64,000 nt of DNA, taken from G965205525 sp965205525 (lineage in GTDB: Bacteria > Pseudomonadota > Gammaproteobacteria > JABABF01). Of the stretch, positions 45,325-54,935 are shown in pieces; within the stretch, counting starts at the first letter, position 1, and each line of letters starts with the position of its first letter. The translations under genes and the position numbers were made by a program. Location of the stretch: positions 1,178,001 through 1,242,000 of the forward strand of contig OZ242171.1 in the NCBI GenBank assembly GCA_965205525.1, given 5' to 3'. The notes under the pieces are model-generated. The model ran no database searches. It saw only the letters and a program-made list of their open reading frames with translations, and was not told the origin of the DNA.

Positions 45325-46380
45325 CTAATTCTCCCGGTGCAGCAGCGCCAGGCCGATAAAAATGCACAGCAGGGGCAGTGCCAAAGCCGCCCACAGGGGT
45401 GCAAAGTGAAACACCAGGGCGGCGGAGCCCGCTATGCCCTGCAGAAAACTGAACAAAAGCCCCGCCGCGATGCCCGCCGCGATGCGGAAGCTGAAGGAGG
45501 CCTGGCGCATCGGCCCCACCAGGAAGGCAAAGCCCAAAAGCACTAGTCCGGCGACGGTGAGGGGCTGCAAAATGATGCGCCATAAGGCGAGACGGTAAGG
45601 AGCGCTGTCCAGCCCCCGGCGCTCCAAATGCCAAATGTGGCGCAGCATATCCGTCAGCGGCTGGTGCGCTGGCGGTACCAGCAAGAGGCGCAGCTCCTCG
45701 GGCACAAGGGCCGTGTCCCAGGGCTGGCTGGGATAGCGGAGACGGCGGATATCCGTCTCCTGCAAAAATGTGTCCGCCACTTCTTGCAGCTGCCACTGCC
45801 CATCTCTGTACCGGACTCGCTCTGCACTGCGCACCCGGACAATTCTGCCCCCCTCCACACGGTAGCTTCTGAAATCCTCCAGCCCTGCCCCTCCTTGGAC
45901 GGATGGCACAGAAAAATGCAGGTAGTCTGAGCCCTCCCGATACCACAGCGAAGAGGCGTGCTTCGCCCCCTCCAGAAGAGTGCTGCGACGGCTGTCTGCC
46001 AGCCGCTGGGCTTGGGGAGCCGGCCACTGGGCTAGCAGCATGACAGCAAAGGACAGCACCAAGACTGGCTTCAGCACCTGCCAGGCCAGGTGGAAGGGAC
46101 TCTGTCCCCCGGCCTGCATCGCCGTCAGCTCGCTGTTGCGGGCAAGTGTGCCGAGACCGACCAGGCAGCCCAGCAAAGCGGCATAGGGGATGTATTCTCG
46201 GAGCAGCCCCGGCACATTGAACAGCAGATAGCGCAGGATCTCCGCCACCGTATAGGCACCCCCGACCCGCTCTGACTGCTGGAAAAACTCCGACAGCAGG
46301 GCAATGCCAGCCACAACTGCCAGTGCCGCCGCTGTGCTGGAAAGAGCGGTGCGCCCAAGGTAGCGGCCGAGATGCTTCAT
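45325..46380 (-). CDS. lptG: LPS export system permease LptG
   Basis: Inner-membrane subunit that with LptF and the LptB ATPase extracts lipopolysaccharide for transport to the outer membrane. The 351-residue protein has the YjgP/YjgQ layout. Two N-terminal helices come first, then EYIPYAALLGCLVGLGTLARNSELTAMQAGG, the coupling segment to LptB. A beta-jellyroll periplasmic domain (about residues 125-260) and a final group of helices follow. Its ATG overlaps the lptF stop. Its presence indicates a true LPS-bearing envelope. Confidence 0.93.
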   Translation of the reverse strand: MKHLGRYLGRTALSSTAAALAVVAGIALLSEFFQQSERVGGAYTVAEILRYLLFNVPGLLREYIPYAALLGCLVGLGTLARNSELTAMQAGGQSPFHLAWQVLKPVLVLSFAVMLLAQWPAPQAQRLADSRRSTLLEGAKHASSLWYREGSDYLHFSVPSVQGGAGLEDFRSYRVEGGRIVRVRSAERVRYRDGQWQLQEVADTFLQETDIRRLRYPSQPWDTALVPEELRLLLVPPAHQPLTDMLRHIWHLERRGLDSAPYRLALWRIILQPLTVAGLVLLGFAFLVGPMRQASFSFRIAAGIAAGLLFSFLQGIAGSAALVFHFAPLWAALALPLLCIFIGLALLHREN

Positions 46381-47483
46381 CGGGGGGGCAGGATGCGAAG
46401 GCGCAGCAGCAGGGAGCGAAAATCGGGCAGCAGAAGAAGCAGAGCCAGAGCGGCGAGACCGGCGTGGGCCGGCCAGTACACAAACGGCAGATGGATGCGC
46501 CCGGCTGCCGCCGCATCCCGCAGGGAGACGAGGGTTACCCCGTACAGCAGATAGACCGCTGCCAGCACCACCAGCCGCAGAGCGCCGTCCATGCCCCGGC
46601 GCACCTGGACCCTGCTGCCGAGGATTACTGCCAGCAGTGCCATCAGCGGCACTGCAAAAGGCAGGGACAGGCGCCAATGCAGGGCAGCTCTGGCCTCTTT
46701 CTCCCGAGCACCGATCAGCTGCCGGGTAGGCAGCGCCTCAACCGCAGTGCGGCGGCGTTCATCTCCCCAAGTGTCTGCCAGCAGCTGGCGAAAGGAATCA
46801 AACTGCTGGAACTCCACCGCCCGGGCGCCGGGCACCCCCCGATAGCGGCTGCCCTTCTCCAAATTCAGCTGGAACTGGCCAGCAGCAGCACGGCGGATGC
46901 GACCCCGCTCCGCCGCCGTCACCGTCAGCGGCTGTCCCGTCAATCCCGACGCGGCGATAAACACACCCTGCAAATCCACACCGTCCCTGGTGCTGACAGA
47001 GCGCTCCGTGTAAAAAACCGGCCCCGCTTCGGTGTGGAAGCGACCGGAAGACAGCACCTGAACCAGCCGCACGGTCTCCGGATTATTGAGCACCGCCTCC
47101 TCCCGGGCGGCACCCAGGGGGACCAAGTGCAGGCCTAAGAATGCGACCAGCAGCATGACCGCCAGTGCCGGTGCCTGGAAATACAGCAGCAGACGACCGG
47201 TGCCGATGCCGCACTGGGCGAGCATCGGCATCTCTCCCTGGCTGTGCAGGCGGGCCATGACCATCAGGATGCCGAAGGCGAGCCCCAGGGGCAGCACTAG
47301 GCTCAGAAACTCCGGAAGACGCCAGAACAGAATCGGGAGAATGGCCGATGAGAGGAGCTTGCCCTCGGAGGCACGGTCCAGATACCCGGAAAAGCGGGCG
47401 ATCACCCCGATGGCCAGAAGAGCACCGGCAGCCCCCAGACCCTTGAGCAGAGATTCACTCAGCAGATAACGAAAAATTCTCAC
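46377..47483 (-). CDS. lptF: LPS export system permease LptF
   Basis: Partner of LptG, 368 residues. It starts MRIFRYLLSESLLKG, the usual LptF N-terminus, followed by LPEFLSLVLPLGLAFGILMVMARLHSQGEMPMLAQCG, the coupling-helix region. The periplasmic jellyroll spans about 130-270, and the last helices include VPLMALLAVILGSR. The frame overlaps lptG by 4 bases. It is divergent from pepA with a 46-base intergenic region, as in E. coli. Confidence 0.93.
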   Translation of the reverse strand: MRIFRYLLSESLLKGLGAAGALLAIGVIARFSGYLDRASEGKLLSSAILPILFWRLPEFLSLVLPLGLAFGILMVMARLHSQGEMPMLAQCGIGTGRLLLYFQAPALAVMLLVAFLGLHLVPLGAAREEAVLNNPETVRLVQVLSSGRFHTEAGPVFYTERSVSTRDGVDLQGVFIAASGLTGQPLTVTAAERGRIRRAAAGQFQLNLEKGSRYRGVPGARAVEFQQFDSFRQLLADTWGDERRRTAVEALPTRQLIGAREKEARAALHWRLSLPFAVPLMALLAVILGSRVQVRRGMDGALRLVVLAAVYLLYGVTLVSLRDAAAAGRIHLPFVYWPAHAGLAALALLLLLPDFRSLLLRLRILPPR

Positions 47484-47529
47484 AGAAAATCAGGCTACAC
47501 TATTTACAAATGAATTCTTCTGGCCAGTA

Positions 47530-49023
47530 ATGAAGTTTACACTGCATAAATCCATAGACATAGAAAAACGGCGTACTGACTGCGCCGTGGTTTTTGTTTC
47601 CGAGAAAGGTGCCCTGAAAGGAGCCGCCGCCGCTTTGGACAAGGCTGCCGGGGGCGTGCTGCGCCGGGTGTTGAAGGCTGGGGACATGGGGGGCAAGCCA
47701 GGTGAGACACTGCTGCTGCACCAGCCTCCCGGCCTGCGGGCACAGCGGGTGCTCCTGGTCGGGCGCGGCGATTCGGCAGCACTGGAGGAAGGCCGCTTCC
47801 GGCGCATATTGGAAGGCGCACTAGAGGCGCTTAGCAAAACCCCTGCCCGGGATGCATGCCTTTTCCTAGATGACCTAAAAAGCGACCAATTCCCGCGCAG
47901 TCGGCAGCTGCAGAGAATTGCTCGCCGGGCGGGAATGCTCTCCTATCGCTATCAGCGGACTCTCGGCAAGCCGAAACCGGCCCCCGCCCTGCGAGGGCTC
48001 ACTCTGGCAGCACCGGACCTGGGCACCCGAGAGCACCGCCAGGCTCTGACAGAGGGCAGTGCAATGGCGGCCGGAATCAGCACAGCGCGGGAATTAGGCG
48101 ACCTTCCGGGCAACATCTGCACGCCCCGCTACCTGGCCCGCCGGGCCCGGGCCTTGGCGAGCAGCTATCCCAAGATGTCGGCGGAGATCCTAGACCAGCG
48201 CCATCTGCAGAAACTGCGCATGGGGGCTTTTCTCTCGGTCAGCGCCGGCAGCGCCGAGCCGCCCCGGCTGATTCTGCTGCACTACCGGGGAGCCGCCCGG
48301 GGAAAGAAGCCCATCGTACTGGTGGGCAAGGGCATCACCTTTGACAGCGGCGGCATCAGCATCAAGCCGAGCGCCGCCATGGATGAGATGAAATTTGATA
48401 TGTGCGGTGCGGCCAGTGTGTTCGGCACCCTTCATGCGGCGGCGGAAATGAAGCTGCCCCTCAATCTAGTGGGTATTATCGCCGCCGCAGAGAACCTGCC
48501 GAGCGGCACTGCCACCAAACCGGGAGATGTGGTCACCAGCATGTCCGGGCGCACTATTGAAGTGCTGAATACGGATGCCGAAGGACGCCTGGTGCTGTGC
48601 GATGCCCTCAGCTACGCCCAGCGCTTTCGCCCCGACTGCGTGGTAGATATCGCCACCTTGACCGGTGCCTGCGTGATTGCGCTGGGCAGCCACGCCAGCG
48701 CCCTCTACAGCAACCAGGACGAGCTGGCCAATGAGCTGCGAGCCGCCGGAGACACGGTCGGCGACCGAGCCTGGCACATGCCCCTGTGGGATGATTATCA
48801 AGAGCAGCTGAAGAGTAACTTTGCCGATGTCGCTAATATCGGCGGCCCCAGGGCGGGCAGCATCACCGCCGCCTGCTTCCTCTCGCGCTTTACAGGGGGC
48901 TACCCCTGGGCACACCTGGATATCGCCGGCAGCGCCTGGCATGGCGGCGCCCGCAAGGGTGCTACCGGACGGCCGGTGGCATTGCTCTCCCAATTTCTGG
49001 TCAACCGAAGCAGCGGCAATTGA
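47530..49023 (+). CDS. pepA: Leucyl aminopeptidase
   Basis: Cytosolic M17 dinuclear-metal aminopeptidase, which in E. coli also binds DNA for Xer recombination and carAB control. The 497-residue protein has the GKGITFDSGGISIKPS metal site, the signature NTDAEGRLVLCD, the GACVIALG strand and the end segment HLDIAGSAW. E. coli PepA has 503 residues. It opens the pepA-holC-valS operon; the holC start overlaps its stop by TTGA. Confidence 0.96.
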   Translation: MKFTLHKSIDIEKRRTDCAVVFVSEKGALKGAAAALDKAAGGVLRRVLKAGDMGGKPGETLLLHQPPGLRAQRVLLVGRGDSAALEEGRFRRILEGALEALSKTPARDACLFLDDLKSDQFPRSRQLQRIARRAGMLSYRYQRTLGKPKPAPALRGLTLAAPDLGTREHRQALTEGSAMAAGISTARELGDLPGNICTPRYLARRARALASSYPKMSAEILDQRHLQKLRMGAFLSVSAGSAEPPRLILLHYRGAARGKKPIVLVGKGITFDSGGISIKPSAAMDEMKFDMCGAASVFGTLHAAAEMKLPLNLVGIIAAAENLPSGTATKPGDVVTSMSGRTIEVLNTDAEGRLVLCDALSYAQRFRPDCVVDIATLTGACVIALGSHASALYSNQDELANELRAAGDTVGDRAWHMPLWDDYQEQLKSNFADVANIGGPRAGSITAACFLSRFTGGYPWAHLDIAGSAWHGGARKGATGRPVALLSQFLVNRSSGN

Positions 49024-49463
49024 TACAGGCGGATTGCTACATCCTGGCGGATTTTCAAGGGATGAAAGAGCCAGTTGTCTGCCGCTTGACGGAGCTCGCC
49101 CTCGGTGACGGCTACCAGGTGCACATCTATCTGCCGACCGAACCGGAGGTGGAGCAGATGGATGCCAGGCTGTGGGACTTCCGCCCCGACAGCTTTGTAC
49201 CCCACGCAAGGTACGATGCCGGTGCCCCCCCCGCCGATACGCCGGTCACCTTAGGCTGCAGCAGTGCACCTCCCGGGGCCGACCTGCTGATCAGCCTGGC
49301 AGCGGGAGTGCCAAGCTTTGCCGATGGTTTCAAGCGGGTCGCCGCGGTCATGCCGAAGGAGGGAGCGGCAGAGCAGATCAAGGCCTGGCGAGAACTGGGC
49401 TGTGAGCTGAAGGAGCACCTCATCAATCGCAAGAGCGCCAAGAGCAAGAGCAAAGATGGATAA
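49020..49463 (+). CDS. holC: DNA polymerase III subunit chi
   Basis: Clamp-loader accessory protein that links the polymerase to single-strand binding protein. The 147-residue product matches E. coli HolC in length and position. Visible elements are ADCYILADF, VCRLTELALGDGYQVHIYLPTE, the ...LWDFRPDSFVPHA strand and the DLLISLAAGVPSFADGFKRV segment. The start is TTG 49020, overlapping the pepA stop; no ATG gives the same N-terminus. It overlaps valS by 8 bases. Confidence 0.9.
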   Translation: MIQADCYILADFQGMKEPVVCRLTELALGDGYQVHIYLPTEPEVEQMDARLWDFRPDSFVPHARYDAGAPPADTPVTLGCSSAPPGADLLISLAAGVPSFADGFKRVAAVMPKEGAAEQIKAWRELGCELKEHLINRKSAKSKSKDG

Positions 49464-52215
49464 ATCCTACCATCCGGCCGACATAGAGAGCCGCTGGTAC
49501 CAGATTTGGGAGGAGAGGGGGTATTTCGCACCACAGACGGAGGGCAAACCCTACTGCATCCTGCTGCCGCCGCCCAATGTAACCGGCAGCCTGCATATGG
49601 GGCACGGTTTCCAGCACACCCTGATGGACATCCTAGTGCGCTGCCAGCGCATGCGCGGACGGCGCGTGCTGTGGCAAGGGGGCACCGACCACGCTGGCAT
49701 CGCCACGCAGATGGTGGTGGAGCGGCAGCTGGAGGCGGAAGGGCTGTCGCGGGAGGCGCTAGGGCGCGAAAAATTTATCAATCGGGTATGGGAATGGAGG
49801 GAGCAATCCGGCAACACGATTACCCGTCAGATGAGACGCCTCGGCATATCCCTGGACTGGTCTCGGGAGCGCTTCACCATGGATGCCGGACTGTCTGAAG
49901 CTGTGCGGGAAGTATTCATACGCCTGTACGAAGAGGGATATATCTTTCGCGGCAAACGACTTGTGAACTGGGATCCGGTGCTGGAAACAGCAGTCTCGGA
50001 CTTGGAAGTCATCTCAGAGGAGGAAAATGGCCACCTGTGGCATTTCCGCTACCCCCTCTGCTCCGGGGAGGGCTGGGTGGTCATCGCCACCACGCGCCCG
50101 GAAACCATGTTCGGGGACACAGCGGTGGCGGTACACCCGAAGGACGCGAGGTTTCGTCAGCTGCTCGGCCAGCATGTGCGGCTGCCATTGACGGAGCGGG
50201 AGATTCCGATCATCGCCGACGAGCATGTGGACCCGGAATTCGGCTCCGGCTGCATCAAGGTCACACCGGCACACGATTTCAACGACTACGAGATCGGCAT
50301 GCGCCACGAACTGCCGATGATCAACATCTTCACGGCGACCGGTGCGCTGAACGACGAGGTGCCGCCCCCCTACCGGGGATTGGAGCGCTTTGCGGCTCGC
50401 AAGCGAGTCATCGCGGACATGGAAGCCGCCGGACTGCTGGAAAAAACCGAGGAGCACCGCTACAAAGTGCCTCGAGGTGACCGCTCTGCCACGGTGGTGG
50501 AACCGCTCCTTACAGACCAGTGGTTCGTGCGGACCGAGCGCATGGCAAAGACGGCCATGCAGGCGGTGGAAAACGGCGACATACGCTTTGTGCCGGATCA
50601 TTGGAAAAATACCTATTTTGCCTGGATGCGGGAAATTCAGGACTGGTGCATCAGCCGCCAGCTGTGGTGGGGACATCGGATTCCCGCCTGGTACGGCCCG
50701 GAGGGTGAAATCTATGTAGGCCACGACGAGGCGGATGCCCGGGCCCGGCACAACCTGCCGGCAGAGACTGTCCTCCGTCAGGACGAGGACGTGCTGGATA
50801 CCTGGTTCTCCTCTGCCTTATGGAGTTTCTCCTCCTTGGGCTGGCCCCAAAAAAGCGCTGCGCTCAAGATGTACCATCCCACCGCTGTCCTAGTCACCGG
50901 CTTTGACATCATTTTCTTCTGGGTGGCTCGCATGATTATGATGAGCACCCACTTTCTCAAGGAAATTCCTTTTTACGAAGTGTATGTCACCGGCTTGGTG
51001 CGAGATGCCGAGGGTCAAAAAATGTCCAAGTCCAAGGGCAACATTCTGGATCCGATTGATTTGATTGACGGCATCGGCATGGAGGAGCTGGTGGCCAAGC
51101 GCACCCAGGGAATGCTGCAGCCCCGCTTAGCCGCGCACACGGAGCAGGCCACGCGCAGGGAATTCGCCAAGGGCATTCCGGCGCACGGAGCCGATGCACT
51201 GCGCTTTACCTACTGTGCCTTGGCGACCACCACCCGGGATATTCGCTTTGCGATGGGACGGGTGGAGGGCTATCGGAATTTCTGCAACAAGCTGTGGAAT
51301 GCAGCCCGCTATGTGATCACCCAGGCCGGCGGTGCGGACACCGTGTCAGAGGAAAAGATTGACCGCGGTGTATCCGGACGCTGGATTATTTCTCGCCTGC
51401 AGCAGACGGAGCAGGCAGTCGGCGATGCCCTGGCAGAATACCGCTTTGACATCGCTGCCCGCGCCCTCTACGAATTTGCCTGGCACGAATACTGCGACTG
51501 GTATCTGGAGATCTCCAAGCTGGTGCTAGAGGCTGAAGAAAAGGATAGCCCCCTGGCCCGGGGCACCCGCTGCACGCTGGTGCAGGTGCTGGAGACTCTG
51601 CTGCGCCTAGCTCATCCAGTGATGCCTTTTCTCACGGAAGAAATCTGGCAGCGACTGAAGCCCCTGAGCGGCTGCCAAGGGGAGAGCATTATGCTGGAGC
51701 CCTTCCCGACTCCCGACAGCAGCCAGCTGGATACGGAGGCGGAAGCGGAAATGCAGTGGCTGCAAGACTTCGTCAATGCGGTGCGCAATATTCGCGGTGA
51801 AATGCGTATTGCACCGGCGAAACGCCTGCCACTGCTCCTTTGCCAAGGTGAGCTCCGAGACCGGAAGCGCGCGACCGAATTTGAGTTCTTGCTGCGAGGG
51901 CTGGCCGGACTGGAATCGATGCGCTGGCTGGCAGAGGGGAAAACGCCCGCCGCCGCCACCGGCCTAGTCGGAAACTTGGAAATCTTAGTGCCGATGGAGG
52001 GTTTAATTGATCGGGAAATGGAGCTGGCCCGGCTCGGCAAGGAGATTGCACGCCTGGAGCAGAACACAAAGCGAGCCGAAGCAAAAGTGCAGAACAAGTC
52101 CTTTACCGGGCGCGCACCCGCTGCCATCGTGGCCGGTGTACAGGCGCAGCTGGAAAAAGACCAGGCGGCTCTGGCCAAACTGTACCGACAGCGGGAAGTC
52201 ATCGGCAATCTGTAG
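49456..52215 (+). CDS. valS: Valyl-tRNA synthetase
   Basis: Class I synthetase charging tRNA-Val, with 919 residues (E. coli 951). The HIGH motif is in PPNVTGSLHMGHGFQ, and KMSKS in GQKMSKSKGN. The CP1 editing domain with TTRPETMFGDTAVAVHP is present, and the C-terminal coiled coil (LARLGKEIARLEQNTKRAE...) packs on tRNA. It is the last protein gene of the pepA operon and is followed after 120 bases by tRNA-Arg. Confidence 0.97.
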   Translation: MDKSYHPADIESRWYQIWEERGYFAPQTEGKPYCILLPPPNVTGSLHMGHGFQHTLMDILVRCQRMRGRRVLWQGGTDHAGIATQMVVERQLEAEGLSREALGREKFINRVWEWREQSGNTITRQMRRLGISLDWSRERFTMDAGLSEAVREVFIRLYEEGYIFRGKRLVNWDPVLETAVSDLEVISEEENGHLWHFRYPLCSGEGWVVIATTRPETMFGDTAVAVHPKDARFRQLLGQHVRLPLTEREIPIIADEHVDPEFGSGCIKVTPAHDFNDYEIGMRHELPMINIFTATGALNDEVPPPYRGLERFAARKRVIADMEAAGLLEKTEEHRYKVPRGDRSATVVEPLLTDQWFVRTERMAKTAMQAVENGDIRFVPDHWKNTYFAWMREIQDWCISRQLWWGHRIPAWYGPEGEIYVGHDEADARARHNLPAETVLRQDEDVLDTWFSSALWSFSSLGWPQKSAALKMYHPTAVLVTGFDIIFFWVARMIMMSTHFLKEIPFYEVYVTGLVRDAEGQKMSKSKGNILDPIDLIDGIGMEELVAKRTQGMLQPRLAAHTEQATRREFAKGIPAHGADALRFTYCALATTTRDIRFAMGRVEGYRNFCNKLWNAARYVITQAGGADTVSEEKIDRGVSGRWIISRLQQTEQAVGDALAEYRFDIAARALYEFAWHEYCDWYLEISKLVLEAEEKDSPLARGTRCTLVQVLETLLRLAHPVMPFLTEEIWQRLKPLSGCQGESIMLEPFPTPDSSQLDTEAEAEMQWLQDFVNAVRNIRGEMRIAPAKRLPLLLCQGELRDRKRATEFEFLLRGLAGLESMRWLAEGKTPAAATGLVGNLEILVPMEGLIDREMELARLGKEIARLEQNTKRAEAKVQNKSFTGRAPAAIVAGVQAQLEKDQAALAKLYRQREVIGNL

Positions 52216-52306
52216 CCGAGGACAGTCGGATTGCTTGTCGCCTAGGCGGCATGACACGGACTGGCAATGCAACCGGCAAGCGGGTCAGCACAGGGCGATG
52301 CAATGC

Positions 52307-52312
52307 TATACT
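52307..52312 (+). promoter_or_regulatory. -10 of the tRNA-Arg promoter
   Basis: TGCTATACT is an extended -10 (TG-N-TATACT). A weak -35 (TCAGCA) lies 16 bases upstream. A start near 52319 would give a 17-base leader to the tRNA. Confidence 0.55.
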
Positions 52313-52335
52313 TTCCTCCTGCGCTGATGTATCCC

Positions 52336-52412
52336 GCCCCGGTGGCACAACGGGATAGCGCGACTCCCTCCTAAGGAGTAGGCTGCAGGTTCGAGTCCTG
52401 CCCGGGGCGCCA
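52336..52412 (+). tRNA. tRNA-Arg (anticodon CCT)
   Basis: Acceptor stem GCCCCGG/CCGGGGC, anticodon stem ACTCC/GGAGT with loop CTCCTAA (anticodon CCT, reads AGG), T arm GCAGG-TTCGAGT-CCTGC, discriminator G and encoded CCA. The D stem has one A-C mismatch. It lies 3 bases from the stop of the convergent sulfotransferase-like gene. The corresponding E. coli gene (argW) is a known integration site. Confidence 0.95.
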
Positions 52413-52415
52413 TTC

Positions 52416-53321
52416 TCAGTGCTCCTGCCATTCTGGCCGCACTTTCTCCGCCTGCCATATCTTGGTATCTTCGGCAGCTTCCACCTTGGCATGCAGCCGT
52501 CCGTAGGTTGCCTCTAACTCCGCTCGGCGGGGATGGCTCTGCCAATCTGTAGCGCGCGGTTTCCAAGGCCGGAATCGCAGAGGCAAGCCGACAAAATCCG
52601 CGACGGCCTGCTGCACTTGAGGTTCCCTTAGAGATTCATACCTGACCGATAGAAACGGAAAGGCATGAGGACGATACCAGGCATCAAAATGGCGTTCAAG
52701 CAGGCAGGTATCCCGTGTCAGTATTTCATCGTACTCCTGATAATGAGGTGATTCCAAGTGCCTATAATGATGTATGTTCCATATTTTTTTCTGCATGGCT
52801 TGATTTGAGTTCATATTATGATACATGTTCCCTTTCTCCTTCTGCATCATGCCCTGACTTGCCTGCATATTATTTGTGGATGCCGCGATCGTCATCGGAT
52901 TGCCGAACATCCATATGATTCGGACACGGCGCGGCAACGGAATATCCGGGAAAGGGTAGCTATGGGTTTTATAGACGTAGCCGCGCTTGGTCTTCGCTGC
53001 CTGAGAGATGGAACCAAAAGTCGGCAAGGAACGCCTGCTAGGATCCCCTTTTCTCTCTGCAAAAAATTCGCTGATGCCCGTAAAAATAGCTGCTTCACTA
53101 TTCTCCCAAAATAATGCGTAGGGATGATAAAGGGCATCCATTCCGCGACCAATAGTATTTACCATTAAAGTGGTGCCGCAGCGGCCCAGTCCCGCCACCA
53201 CGACTGTTGGCGCAGACAACCGACGCACGGGGCCTGCCAATCGACGCGCGGGGCCTGCCAACCGACGCACGGGGCCTGCCTTAGCAGCCAAGACATTAAG
53301 AAAAGAATTGAGAAAAGACAT
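52416..53321 (-). CDS. Sulfotransferase-like P-loop protein
   Basis: The 301-residue protein has a P-loop-like TVVVAGLGRCGTTLMVN at residues 39-55, matching the 5'-phosphosulfate-binding loop of PAPS-dependent sulfotransferases. SVRYESLREPQVQQAVADFVGLPL near 225-248 matches the family's 3'-phosphate region and downstream helix. The acceptor is unknown. The N-terminus has a three-fold repeat of the heptad AGP-V/A-RRL encoded by 21-bp tandem repeats at about 53216-53280. It follows the acyl-CoA synthetase gene by 42 bases, so it may be the end of the aceE operon. The tRNA-Arg 3' end is 3 bases past its stop. No APS kinase is in the window. Confidence 0.65.
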   Translation of the reverse strand: MSFLNSFLNVLAAKAGPVRRLAGPARRLAGPVRRLSAPTVVVAGLGRCGTTLMVNTIGRGMDALYHPYALFWENSEAAIFTGISEFFAERKGDPSRRSLPTFGSISQAAKTKRGYVYKTHSYPFPDIPLPRRVRIIWMFGNPMTIAASTNNMQASQGMMQKEKGNMYHNMNSNQAMQKKIWNIHHYRHLESPHYQEYDEILTRDTCLLERHFDAWYRPHAFPFLSVRYESLREPQVQQAVADFVGLPLRFRPWKPRATDWQSHPRRAELEATYGRLHAKVEAAEDTKIWQAEKVRPEWQEH

Positions 53322-53363
53322 TACCGTATAAAAAATTAAAAAGACATCAGGAGCAGTCCCGCT

Positions 53364-54935
53364 TTAATTTACACTATCCCCGCGCAGAATGTTTTTCATC
53401 ACCTTGCCGGAAGCATTTACGGGCAGCTCTTTTGTGAAAACCACAAAACGCGGCACTTTGTAGTTTGCCATGCGCTCCCTGCACCAGTCTTTCACCTGCT
53501 CTTCGGTTAGCTCGCCAGCATTGCCGACAGGAATGATAAACGCCTTTGCAACCTCCCCCAAGCGCGCATCGGGCACGCCGATCACCGCCGCCTGGCTAAT
53601 GCTTTCCATAGTGCACAGGATATTCTCAATTTCTGCAGGATAGCAATTAAAACCGCCGACAATAAACATATCCTTGATACGATCGGTAATGCGCACGCAG
53701 CCCCGCTCGTCAATAACCGCCACATCCCCGGTACGCAGCCACCCTTCTTTATCAATCGCCCGGGCGGTCTCTTCCGGCTCCTCAAAATACCCCTGCATCA
53801 CATTGTAACCCCGTACCAGCAGCTCTCCCGCCTCTCCGGGCGGCAAGGTCTTTCCCTCTGCGTCCACACAGCGAAGCTCCACCCCGGGCATAGCGCGACC
53901 GGAGGTGGAAGCAATGGTTTCGGGATCGTCATCCTTGTCACAGATGGTAACCACGCCGCTGCTTTCGGTGAGTCCATAAGCGGTCAGCACGGAATCAAAA
54001 CCCAGCTCGGAGCGGATTCTCTCCACCAGGCGCACCGGCACAGAGGCGGCGCCGGTCACAGCGAGGCGCAGGCTGGACAGATCATGAGCCTCACGTCCCG
54101 GGTGAGCGAGAAGGGATTGAAAAAGAGTCGGCGGTCCCGGCAGCATAGTGACGCGAAAAGTCTCAATGCAGCGGAGCACTGCATCCACGTCAAGGGTTTT
54201 CATCGGCAGAACGGAGCAGCCCCGAAGGATGGAAGAAAACCAGCCCGCCTTATAGCCGAAAGAATGGAAAAAAGGATTGATTACCAGATAGCGGTCCTCT
54301 CTCCCCAGCCCTACTGTGCGGCTCCAAGTGTCATACACCCGAATGTTCTGGGCATGGGTGGTCAGGACCCCCTTGGGCCGGCCCGTGGTGCCGGAAGTAA
54401 ACATGAGATCCAGGATATCCTCGCCTCGGATTCCCTCCATCCGTCGCTCCGCCTCGGCCACCAGCACGGTTTTCCCCCCCGCCAGAAATTGCTCCCAGTC
54501 CTGTACACCCTCTGCGCTGCCCTCCAAAAGCACTTTCCGCTGCAGGGCAGGCAGCTCTTCCTTCTGCAGCATCTGCAGATAGTCAATATTTAAAAAGCCC
54601 TGCACGGTAAATAGGAGTTTTGCTCCGCTCCGGTTAAGAATCCAAGCCGCCTCGGCACCCTTAAAACGAGTATTCAGCGGCACCAGCACGGCACCGGCCA
54701 GCTGCAGGCCGAGGGCGGCCACAACCCATCGGGACAGGTTGGGCGCCCAAATCGCCGCCCGGTCTCCCGGTTCCAGTCCCGCCGCCATGCAGGCGCGGCA
54801 GGTGGCCAGCGCCATGGTTTCAAGCTCCTGATAGCGAATGATCTCCTCGCCCTGCACCAAGGCGATGCGCTTGCCTTCGCGCTGGGATGCCAGGGCGAGC
54901 AGCGCCGGCAGGGTCTCAGGCAGTCCGGTGCCCAT
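53364..54935 (-). CDS. AMP-dependent acyl-CoA synthetase/ligase
   Basis: Adenylate-forming enzyme of 523 residues that activates a carboxylic acid to its CoA thioester. The P-loop LMFTSGTTGRPKG, the AYGLTESSGVV motif (A5), GWLRTGD (A7), the hinge DRIKDMFIVGGFNCYPAEIE (A8) and catalytic Lys in PVNASGKVMK (A10) are intact. The YKVPR motif is also present. The substrate is not certain; the FadD3/FcsA-like group acts on medium-chain or alicyclic acids. ATG 54935 lies within the end of the MBL gene (20-base overlap). Confidence 0.9.
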   Translation of the reverse strand: MGTGLPETLPALLALASQREGKRIALVQGEEIIRYQELETMALATCRACMAAGLEPGDRAAIWAPNLSRWVVAALGLQLAGAVLVPLNTRFKGAEAAWILNRSGAKLLFTVQGFLNIDYLQMLQKEELPALQRKVLLEGSAEGVQDWEQFLAGGKTVLVAEAERRMEGIRGEDILDLMFTSGTTGRPKGVLTTHAQNIRVYDTWSRTVGLGREDRYLVINPFFHSFGYKAGWFSSILRGCSVLPMKTLDVDAVLRCIETFRVTMLPGPPTLFQSLLAHPGREAHDLSSLRLAVTGAASVPVRLVERIRSELGFDSVLTAYGLTESSGVVTICDKDDDPETIASTSGRAMPGVELRCVDAEGKTLPPGEAGELLVRGYNVMQGYFEEPEETARAIDKEGWLRTGDVAVIDERGCVRITDRIKDMFIVGGFNCYPAEIENILCTMESISQAAVIGVPDARLGEVAKAFIIPVGNAGELTEEQVKDWCRERMANYKVPRFVVFTKELPVNASGKVMKNILRGDSVN

